The notes under the pieces are model-generated. The model was not told the origin of the DNA and ran no database searches. It saw only the letters and a list, made by a program, of their open reading frames with translations. A stretch of 64,000 nucleotides of DNA from Crossaster papposus (lineage: Eukaryota; Echinodermata; Asteroidea; Velatida; Solasteridae), in assembly GCA_037893245.1 (NCBI GenBank), contig JBAIAA010000747.1, positions 310,001 to 374,000 of the forward strand, written 5' to 3'. Below, piece by piece: positions 24,301 through 36,300 of this stretch (position 1 is the stretch's first letter; every line of letters begins with the position of its first letter). A program made the translations under genes and the position numbers.

Positions 24301-27300
24301 CGATCCCTTTAATTAATTTAAAATGCAAGGAACAAACCTCGTAGAGAGAAGTGTCAACAAATACCAGTTTAGTAGCCGGTCCAGGCAACATTTGCAGCTT
24401 GACATATTCGGTAAACTCATGATACTTGACACACAGCTCTCGCTGGCCAAGATTGCCTCCCTCAAATCGGATCTGTCTCAGAGCAAAGCCTGTATTGGGA
24501 AGGATCACCTTCTGTAGTTGTTTGGTCTTAAGACCTTCGCCTGTCACCTCAAGATGGCTGAGGGCTCCGTGGGGCATCTGGTAAGAGACAGAGATCAAGA
24601 CAGAGTGAGGCAACATCAATTTCAAACTAGAGTTCTTCTCTTTGAATGTTACGTGGGATGACTTTTAATGGGTGATTTGTATGGACTTGTGGTGGGCTTG
24701 TGGTGGGCTTGTGATGGGCTTGTGACGGGCTTGTGATGGGCTTGTGATGGGCTTGTGACGGACTTGTGACGGACTTGTGCTGATGTACGACAACACATAA
24801 CAAATACAAGATGAGTGTTTACCTTCTTGATTGGGTTGCCGTGTGAATCGGTGACGTTAATGACAATGTCTCCATCTAAGACTTCTCCTAGTCTGGCCTT
24901 CCTGCTTCCTTGACAAACACACTTGATCTGAGTCACTTCACCTGGCTCCGGTCTGCAACAAGAAATCCCAGAAAATGTACCAATACATACAGCAGACAGT
25001 GACTGACGGTGATATTCACTGTACAATCAGCCAACCTAGCTAGCTCAGTAGTTGAGGGCTAAGACATCTGGGGCCAATTTCACGGAGCTTCGTAGCTGTC
25101 AATCTTTACAAACCTTCAAATGCCTCCTTAAAACATTCATGTTTAACTCAACTTATAATTAGAATGCTTGTTTTGTTTCAAGTGACCTGGAAATTAATTA
25201 TTATTGTACAGTAACTTTTCTTATAGCGCCTCGGAATATGTCTACATAGATAGATGGCGCTTTACAAATGCTTGTATTATTATTATTATTATTAGCTGCT
25301 AAGCACAAAAATTTGCTTAGCACAAAAAAGTCTTGCTCATTAAAAACTGGTTACCAGCCAAAATTCTACGTGTTTTTCATGCTAAGCAAAAAACCAGTTG
25401 ATTATCAATCAAAAACAGTAAAGATCACACAAAAATTTGGTCTGTAACCTTGTTTTTGCCAAGGACACATTTTCATGCTAATCAAATTTTTGTGCTTAGC
25501 AGCTCCGTGAAATTGGCCCCTGGACTGGTAAGCAAAAGGTTGCGGGTTCAAGTCCCACTCGAGCAGACTTGAGAAGTTCTTGCTGTGAACAGCAAAACTC
25601 AATTCAAATTATTTTTCTACAGGCTGTTTGCCTATAATCGCAAATACTTCGTACTGTCCTAAATCTTGCGTGAACAAATTCATAAACCTCTTTGGGTTGG
25701 AGTTGAACCATTGGTCTTAAGATTACTTGTCTCAACCACTACTCTACAAATTAGATTCTAAAATAGCGTCAGATGCCACAAGCAATATCTGGTATAACAG
25801 AATATTCCTCACACAAGATTACATTTGTAATTGTTTCTTGATAGATGTCAAAACTCAAAGTATAAATCGCTAACCTGATTGTGAATCTAAACTCTAATCC
25901 GGATCCGTAACAGAATATTCCTCACACAAGATTACATTTGTGATTGTTTCTTGATAGATGTCAAAACTCAAAGAATCAATCGCTAACCTGATTGTGAATC
26001 TAAACTCTAATCCGGAGCCGTCTGACAGACTCAGCTGGATGTATTTGGAGTCGGCGGCTGAGCTAGGCACCTTGATGTCAGGGAGAATTCCTTGCTGGAG
26101 TTTGTCCTGATTGAGACGTGGCATCCAGCTTGCCTTGACCTTCGTGGCAATCTCCGGCGTAATCGTGATCTGTCTGCCGCCCTCATCGAACAACGCAAAC
26201 ACTGCAATGAAAACACAAATGAAAAATTATACATAGCTTGAATGGACTGTTCTGAATAAGTCATTAGTGAGTTAAATTTGAATAACATCTGGTACACTGA
26301 CTTACTCAAATGTTTGTCACATTTAAACTTTAAATTCTTCAGACCAACAAGATCAGCAACATAATGCAAGGAGCAGCTAGGATCTCAAGGAGAAAGCACT
26401 ACGTAGCAACTAGGATCTCAAGAAGAAAACACTACGTAGCAACTAGGATCTCAAGGAATCTTGTAAGTGGACTCACATAGTCCCCTTATGTGTTCTCCAG
26501 ACCGCCATTTCAGCTCCTGTTGATCTCTTAGTTTTGTTGATCCTGTGTCCTCCGTGTACCACATGTCGATGTAGTAAGGATTGGAATTAGGCAAGACTTG
26601 AATGGACTTTTCAACGGGCAAGACGTCACTGAAATTCTGCAAAAAAAAAAAAAACGTAGTTATTTCTCTTCTTGAACAAACAAAAACGGATGTAGTTGAG
26701 TTACTGTACATGTATTGTACTTGAATAGACGATCATTTATGATGACGGCGAGTGTGGAAAACGGCCTTTAAGCATAAGACAAGCTTTCCGATAAGACAAG
26801 GAAATTAACTAAGTCCAGTGAACCTCTTATTAACGCGAGTCGACTGTCATTGTGACTGGCTTTAAGAAAGAACTTCTCACCAGATTTGTAAAAGGACTTA
26901 AAGAGACTCGACCCCGTGGTTACTTACTTGGAGAGACACTTTGGCCTTTATTTTCTGATCTTTCTTGAGATTCTTGAAGAAGATGATGTTGCCTGTGAGA
27001 GTCGTCTTGCCTGAGCTACAGTCTCCTGAGTAGGTTGGTAACTGTGGAGCGCCAAGAAACTATGGAACAAAAAAAGGAAAGAAAACAAATGACGGCAAAT
27101 TAACAGGACTGTAATATTTACAAAAACAATTTTTAATAAAAAGATTTGGGTTGTCTACAAACTGGCAACAAGCTCTAACAACCAGCTCTGTGTATCAACC
27201 AGTTCGCGCCGGGATTATTTTAACATCACTGAGCCGGCGCGCAAGATTATTTTTAACAAAACTCGATCCGACGCGGGTTCAGGCCGATAGTGCCGGGAAG

Positions 27301-30300
27301 CACACCCACGCATTTCCGGCCTTGCTCGCTGCTGACAGACATTTCCGGTCTTGCTCGTGGCGTGTTTATGCGTCATCCGTTTTGAATCTGGGGAAAACTT
27401 TGCATTTATATATGTCATCCGGCGCGAACTGGTTAAGAAATGCTGCCACCAGCTCCACTTACCGACTCCGCCCAACATTTCTACCCACCTTACAGTTGAC
27501 ATGCAGCTTAGAATGGACCGTGATGTTGCCTGCCTTGTCTCTGACCTCTATCGTGACAGTCAGTGCCTGGCCGTTCTCAATACAGATCTCCTGATCAAAT
27601 GTAGGCACGGTGAGGTAGTAAGGTAGACCTGCCAATAGGGACAAATTGTTTAATTGATAATTGTTTAATTGAATGCTGATTGGGTGAGGCTTTGTGAATT
27701 GGATCCATGGGCTATCTAATATTTTGTTTGAGTTCCGTGATGGAAAAGTAGAAAATAGTAGGATTAAAAAAATAAGAGAAGAAAAGGTAGAAGCAAGGTA
27801 AACAATTTTTTTTTTAAGGAAAAAGTAGTCAAAGTAAGACGTCTTGTCGGACTTCTTGGCAGCCTGGTACACACCTGGTACTAATCTGATCTTCAATGAC
27901 TGAGAGGGGGACGCTAGGCCAGGCAACGTCACCTTCAAGTTAAAATTCTTCCCTTGGAAGGAACCGACATCACCGGTAGCCGTCACGTCTTTAACTATGA
28001 GAGTGGTACCCCTGGCTTGTACACCAGCATAGCTCAGCTGCAGACCACTGCAGTAAGGAAACACAAGGTTAGAGGTCAATCATCGTTTCCAGTGAATTCT
28101 GGGATATCATAGAGGATATTTTTCTCAAGAGTGTTAACATCAGACAACTTTATTGTTCCATTGCAAATATCTCCTGTAGTCAATCGCAATTGTGTTTCTC
28201 GGCTTGGAAATGTCTTAAATGTCTTGTCAAAATGTCTTAACCAGTTCGCGCCGGGATTATTTTAACACCACCGAGCCGTGGCGCGGGATTATTTTTTACG
28301 AAACTCGATCCGGAGCAGGTTCAGGCCGATGGTACCGGGAAGCACACCCACGCATTTTTGGTCTTGCACGCTGCTGACAGACATTTTCCGGCCTTGCTCG
28401 TGACGTGTTTATGCGTCATCTGTTTTGAATCTAGGGAAAAACTTTGCGTGTATATACGTCCTCCGGCGCGAACTGGTTAAAGGTACAATACTGCAGGTCA
28501 AAAAGAAATTATTAAGTTTCGTGAGGAGAAAACAAAACTCGCCTTACCTTGCTTCTAAGATAGGCCTCATATCAGCGACGGGTTTGGTTGAGTGATTATA
28601 TTCATCATGGAGCTCTAGAGGGATGTTGAAGGGAACGCCTACCCTGAAGGGAGGGTCTAGCAACCCCACGCTGAACTTACTAGGAGGAGCCTCTGTATAA
28701 TTGACAGAATGAAGAAAGATGGTAACTTGATGGGGCTAAGACATCTCGGCATGGGTTACTGAGCTTTAAGGTAGTATACACCATTGGTAAGTGCATGAAT
28801 TGTATTTTATACTAAGTATAGTTTAACTGACCTGTTGGAAGTTTTACAATCATGAATGCTGAGAAATAAAACCAAGAAAAACACTTTTTGTTTCCAACCG
28901 TCAGGGAGTTGTTCTTTATATATTTGTTATTTTTAACAAGTGCTGTCCGGTATTAATTTTGCTGGATGGCTAGAATCATTATTTACTTTCAAATAAGTAA
29001 GACATTTCTTAATAATTTGGTAGTAATTTTTTTATCGATATCTGCCAATGGTGTATCCTACCTCTACATCTGAGAAACTGTGGAAGGTGGCGTAGATAAA
29101 CTAAGGCAATCTACCACATGTCTGTCTGCCCTATCTGGTGTAACTGAACCATCTTAATTACCAATTAAGTGGCGGGTTTATTACCTGTGATGCTGAATTT
29201 GATCTTGTAGCTCGGCAGTGGTTTGCTGCCAAACTCCATCACTCCACTTTCATTCAGTACGGCCTGAATCTTGATGGTGTGATCACCGAGGTTCTTCATG
29301 TTTTCTGGAAACAAAGTAAATCACAAAGATGAGCACTGGTCTAAGCTAAAGCCCTGGACTCTTCTGGGCTTAATTGGCAAGTTTTTGCCGTTTTTTGTGT
29401 GTGTAAGGACCAACAGTCTTACCCATTTTCTTAAACCAGTAGGACCAGGCCTTGACATACTGACTAAGATGAGACACCAACTCCTCCTCACCATTAGGTG
29501 CTGTAAGAAGATTAAACAAAACAAAACAAAATTGATATAACTGACAATCTCAACTAAACAACGAGAGTCACGTTTCCAAGGTAAAACTGTTATCATCTGC
29601 TAAGGTAATCTTACTTGCTTGGTGTCAGAGTTCTAAGAAGGAAACAAGAGCAACTTACTGTGTAGAATGACTTTCAGTTCCACTAGTAGCTTCTTGGGTG
29701 TAAGATGTGAGCCAGGGAGGCGGGAGATCGATTCTCCCTTACGGTTCTTGATGTCAACTTGGATGGCACCTGCATTACAACGATAAGACGTCTTCTAATG
29801 AATCTCAAAACACGGCTTGCAAATCATCATTCAAACCTGGTACAGATGGTTCTTGAGCAACATAAAGAGCATCTTGGACTTGGTACTGCTAAGACCTGAA
29901 ATTGGCTCGTTCTAATAGTTGAGAACAGAGTTTCTCTTTGGAACAGCGAGGTAATACCAAGAGTTGCTCGAGATTTGCATCATTCCAAGACATATTTTTT
30001 TGTTTCTCACCCACTGTGCTGCCAGCAGCCATCCTGTCACCTTGTCCGACTTGATGACCCTCCGGCCACGTCACCGTTAACTTCTCAGGAAGCCTGCCAA
30101 AATTCAAACAAACAATCATATCCTTGACCCGTAACACTGAAGTCTAGTTCCTTCATTACTTGAAATATCAGGCCCTGGCCTTATTATACAAATCCAAGTT
30201 TTGCATAACTGACGACTTACTTTCCCTCTTCCTCCTCAATGAATTTCTTTAAGACTCTGTCGTTGGCTGATCTATCCAGCTTGGACAGAGAAACAACCTT

Positions 30301-33300
30301 CACCTCATTGTACAACAAGGTTGGCTCCTAAAAAACAAAAAAGAAATCTACTAACATGCCTTCATATTAAGAGGACAAGAGCTTTAAGAGGACCAGAGCT
30401 ATAAAGGGGCAATAGTTTAAAGAAGGCAATAGTTTGAAGAGGGCAATAGTTTGAAGAGGGCAATAGTTTGAAGAGGGCAATAGTTTGAAGAAGGCAATAG
30501 TTTGAAGAAGGCAATAGTTTGAAGAAGGCAATAGTTTGAAGAAGGCAATAGTTTTAAGAGGGCAATAGTTTGAAGGAGGCAATAGTTTCAAAAGAGCAAA
30601 AGTTTGAAGAAGGCAACAGTTTGAAGGAGGCAATAGTTTCAAAAGGGCAATAGTTTGAAGAGGGCAATAGTTTGAAGAGGGCAAACGTTTGAAGAAGGCA
30701 GTAGTTTGTAAAGGTGTTGCTAGGGCTCCTTGGCATTCCCTCTTCTTGTTAATTTTGGAAGCCCCAAGCAAAGTAATAGTGGCTTTTGCACTATCTTCCT
30801 CAATCCTGCAAATTCCTTTAAAAACTGTTGGATTGTGTAGGACTTAGCAGGGTACTGGTTGATAATTAATTTAAGTACCTTTACAATCTCCATTTCTCCT
30901 CCTGTTGAAAAGACGTCCCCCTCATGATGTCCATACAGGAGAAACTGCTTGATGGTCCCATAGATGAGGGGAACAGTGCGAAACGTTCTTACCTACAACA
31001 ATGATAACGTTGGTATACATATCAACGTTTAATGTGTACAAGGCTTTATTTGGTTAAATAGCGCCCTCTATTGCTCATCAAAGAGTCGATTGAAAAGAGT
31101 TTAAAGTTGACCTACCAGTTGACCCTTCTTGAAGATTTTTCCATCCCACTCAATAGCCTTGAAGACTGCCCAGGGTGACTGCTGTCTCTTAACGGTAATC
31201 TCTGGTCGCGATACTGTCCCCACAAAGCCGCAGAATTTCACCTGCTTGTCGTAGTTCTCATGACATTCCCTCAGCCACTCATGGAACTGACGGTCAATCT
31301 TGACTCGCTGAGCCTGAATCATCCAAAATGAGAGGAAAAAATAATAAATAAAAGACGGGGCTGTAAACAAAGTAGAAACTACAAATTGCAAGTGGGAGGT
31401 AACAACATAAAGGAATGGACCCTTCCTCTGTCAATCAAACATTGCCGCTTAACCAATGAGATTCTGACTCCTCGGTCAGCTGACCTCATTCTTGGCCACA
31501 AGCACTGATAAGCCATTTTCCAAACCCCAACTTAGACTCCGGATCCGACTCCATCACCATTGCCAAACTGCATGAATTAAGCCAAAGACGGAGACAAAGC
31601 TGGGGTTTAGAAAACGGCCATGAGAAATTAACAGCAACCAAAAGTGGGTGGGGCTTATGGTTTAATTTGGAGGGGTTCAGGACATCTGTAATTAATATGG
31701 CTTATCCTCTGCAAAGAACACTTGCATTTACTTGGTGGCACAACATTTCGTTGAGCAAATTGAAGAAATCTTTATTACCTGGCCAAGAACGACCTTCTGG
31801 AAGATTGTGTTCTTATCTCGAAGTCTGACCTCCAGGTCAATAAAGGTCAACTTGTTGGTGCTGACTTCAAACTTGTCATTGGTCCACAGTACCCCCGAGA
31901 TTCTATTGTAGCATTCGTTGGGGATGGGACCGCGCTTCTTAGGTGCGGAGCACCAGTCAAAACTGCAAAATGAGGAAGTAAATAACATTTGAAGTGAATT
32001 GGTGACGGGTAGGATTTGAACCAGGATCACTGGAAATGAAAGGCAAGTGAATTGGTGACCGGTAGGATTTGAACCAGGATCGCTAGAAATGAGGCAGGCA
32101 TATGACCAAATGTCAACCTGAGTTTATTTGCATGGAGATTTAGACACTTTGGTTAAGCTGAAGAACATGTCACCAGCCAAAATATTAAGAGAGGTTTAGT
32201 GTTTGTAACTGGTTCTCCGCTTTTTTTGGCTCAGTAAATTATACGGTGAGGCCAGATTGAGCTACTTAGAATACACATTTCCGCTTAGCATATATGAACT
32301 TCCCTCATACAGTAAAACAAATTGATAAGCAAAATACACTTTGAAACATGTTTTAAAGAGTATTTTCGGAGTAAGTGGGCAGGAATTTAGAGCTTACGTT
32401 TCAACGCATGTATAAGGAATGAGTCTGCCGCTCCAGTAACACTCAAAGATGGGTCGATTGCCTCTCGCTGGTCTATCTTCATTGTAATATTCCCCATCAT
32501 CCGTCTCACTATCAGCTGAAAGAAACAATCCAAGATAAGACTGGTTACTGTGGTTTCATGTCTATTTAGATGTATTAGGATTTTATATATTGAATTGAAG
32601 CAAATCGACTCGAATCGAATCAAAGCGAATTGAAGCGAATCAAATACTTCAAAAGAACATGCTACTAATGAGTAGTGTTGTGCTCTAATGGTTACGGGGA
32701 TCGACTCATGTGCCAGGGCTCGAACCCTGATTGTTTTCTTGAGCAAGACACTTGACTACAATTACCTCTCTCCAACTAGGAGTATAAATGGTTACCTAAA
32801 ATCTCGAACTGCTACCGAAAAATATGGTCAATGACTGATGAACAGGGGTTATAAATGTGAAGCTCTTTGAGTAAAACGTTATATAAGCACTACATTATTC
32901 ATTTGTATTCATATTAATTCATAATTTTCCAAATTGATAGAATTCTGATCTGGGATTGTAGGTTTGTACCCCTCCTACCTCCAGGGATGGAGTCGATAGG
33001 AAATGTCTCTTTGTCATACAGGAATGGATGATACCTTAGGATGCCTTCAACAATACCGGTTCCCTCAACCACTGCTCGGAATTCAAAGGAGTCTACTGCA
33101 CTGCGGATATACCTGCAAGAAAAAACAGATTTTCATTCAGTTGGCAAACCAAGAATTTAAAGAAAAATTAAAAATTGAAAAAATTATGTAGAGATTTATT
33201 TATTTATTTATTTATTTATTTGTTTATTTCTTATTTACCCTGGGTGATCCATTCAGTAAGAAAAACTCACTGATCTCCCATTATTCCCAGCTTACACAAA

Positions 33301-36300
33301 CTACTATACTACTGTTAAAATAGTAAAATACAATTATGTAATATAATTAATTAAAATTCATTTAAAAATACTAAAAAACAGTAAACAGCAGCAAAAAACA
33401 GCAGATAAACAATACAATACAGTGTAAAAACATCACTGGATAGTGGATCAATACTGAACTGTTTAAGCTGTTTGACAAAGTGATTAAAACTTGTTGAATG
33501 TGGAGATTTTAAATGTTGTGGCAAGTTGTTCCAAGCCTGGGAACCCCTGAAGTTAAACGTTCTTTTTTTACTTTCTGTTCTAGAATCACATTGCCAACAG
33601 TGCTATTTTCTATAATGCAGAAATGTTCAGTATATGAGGCAATAAACACCCTCAAACAGGTAATAACATAGAATTCTTTTCTAGTTGAATTCACATACTG
33701 AAGTTACTTTGTTGTACTCACTTTGTTTGCATATCTTCATCAATGTCTCGGAGACTGATGACCCTTGGCGTCTTCCCTCGTTCATGCATCGACACGGTGA
33801 TGCCAATGTTCTTGAAGGGGCTCATGGTACGTTTGTTGCCAAGGCCGGATGATTCGTTGCCGCGGGGACCGTGGATATAGTAGTGATAGATATGCCTGTA
33901 ACACAAAATTAAAACTGTGCTGTACCTGGTTAAGGTTCTTGTGACAGATCACAAGTCAATCACAAGTCAGTCACAAGTCAGTCACAAGTCAGTCACAAGT
34001 CAGTCACAAGTCAGTCACAAGTCAGTCACAAGTCAGTCACAAGTCAGTCACAAGTCAGTCACAAGTCAGTCACTAGTCAGTCACAAGTCAGTCACAAGTC
34101 AATCACAAGTCAATCACAAGTCAGTCACAAGTCAGTCACAAGTCAGTCACAAGTCAGTCACAAGTCAGTCACAAGTCAGTCACAAGTCAGTCACAAGTCA
34201 ATCACAAGTCAATCACAAGTCAATCACAATTTATTTGACAAAGGCATTCCTTTGTCACTCTTCATTCGTTTCTTGTAACCAGACTTCAATTATTAATTTA
34301 CTTGATTATTTGTTGTTCTTCTTTATGAAATCATCCGACTTACGCTAACTGTTGACACCATTCCATGAAGGCGTGTTTGAGATAATGGATGTGACGAGGA
34401 TTGATCCCTGTGATAGTGACGTGAGTGAAACTCTCCTTGCCAACTTCCTCGCTAATCAAGTTCTTTAAGTTCTGTTCGTCACTGCCCATGAGACGAGCAT
34501 CGCCTACCTGAGAGTAAAATAAGACTTATATTTAGTTTGTATTATCTAAGACACATTGAGGTGTCATCAACTCTTCCACTGTTCTTTTAAAGCCAAGGCT
34601 TGTAATTTAAGTAAATCATCCTAGCACAGTTGCAAAAAAGGAAACTTTATTCTTAAATTATTTGATTCACGTTATAGAGAGTTGTACATACCGGTCTGTT
34701 GCTGATGTAGCCGCTGTAGATGGATTCCCGATTCTTTTCTTTTCTCTCAAATTCCTCTTTAGATATCGTCAGTTCGTGCACGTCCCTGGAATCCTTGGGC
34801 TTTGTGATCATCTATGTGAAGAATTAGATGAAACCAGTAATCATTTTTAATTGATAGTTGACACTTCAAGAAGCTAAATAAAGTCTTTGAGATTTAATCT
34901 TAATTGAACAAGATTTACATTAAGGGATCGGCTACTGGCATCACCCACCTTTGGTTGGTTTATATTTCATACATTTCATACCACAACTCACCAGTCACCT
35001 GACCACAACTTACCAGTCATCCGACCACAACTCACCAGTCATCCGACCACAACTCACCAGTCACCTGACCAGAACTCACCAGTCACCTGACCAGAACTCA
35101 CCAGTCACCTGACCAGAACTCACCAGTCACCTGACCAGAACTCACCAGTCACCTGACCACAACTCACCAGTCACCTGACCATAACTCACCAGTCACCTGA
35201 CCAGAACTCACCAGTCACCTGACCAGAACTCACCAGTCACCTGACTAGAACTCACCAGTCACCTGACCACAAATCACCAGTCACCTGACCATAACTCTCT
35301 AGACACCTGACCACAACTCTCTAGACACCTGACCAAAACTCACCAGTCACCTGACCAAAACTCACCAGTCACCTGACCAAAACTCACCAGTCACCTGGCC
35401 AATGGTTTGATTGACAGGCAGGATGGCTCTATGATAAACATAAATGAAATGTTGTTACCCTTGTTCCCTGCCCAATGAAGAATATTGCTTGTTTGCCTCC
35501 GACACCAAAGTAGGAGATGTCACTAGTCAAAGATCGAGGAAAGATCTCATTTGTTGGTGTGTCATCCTCGTCATTCTCTAACCTGGAAACAATTGACAAT
35601 TGCTCAATTTAAATAAACAAAGTGTCAATACAAATAAACTGGAACTAGAGTTTTCATTAATTTGTTTCAGTTGCAACCCCATAAAGCGCCGGACTTACTG
35701 TTTAGGTCTCTTCTCTTTACGGCTGAACTTTGACAGACGATATATGGCCCAATTGTTCAGTTGTCTAGACGTCATGCCTTTCCCGTTGTCTATGACACAA
35801 ATCATGCTTTTATCACCAGATTCATCCAGAAACTGAAAAGAAATTCAATTTGCAAAATTTAAACAAAGAGTCAAATCAAATGATTCTTGTATTCCTTCCC
35901 CTAAACAAATCAGAGTAGATTTAGGAGATTGCTTGACTCACCAATCTCAGTTCAATTGACCTAGGGCCGAGGTTTTCACTGGTTGCAGTCAAGGAATTAT
36001 CAATCAACTCGGCAAAAGCAAATGCTGAAAGGAGAAATCAAACACAAACATTGTATTTCAATTACCTCTGTAAATTGTATGGAAATGTTGTTTGAATTGT
36101 GTTACAGGTTCATTGGTCCCAAGTTATAACCGTCCCGACTCAAGAATTTCTTCTTAAACACTATGCTAGCTCAAGTTGGGACCATCATCTAGTTGGGATT
36201 GTACACAACCATCAAAATACTGCCAAATCAGGCATTCAATTTAGATTAATTCCAGGTTACGACCTATGTAAATAACAAATATTTTTTAATCAACCATAAG

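Noticed and set aside
27151..27626. Plus-strand frames opposite SMCHD1 exon 22
   Set aside because: They span a MITE and the antisense of a conserved exon; no domain is found.
30367..30771. Leucine-rich 134-residue minus-strand protein
   Set aside because: It is the translation of a 17-bp minisatellite in an SMCHD1 intron.
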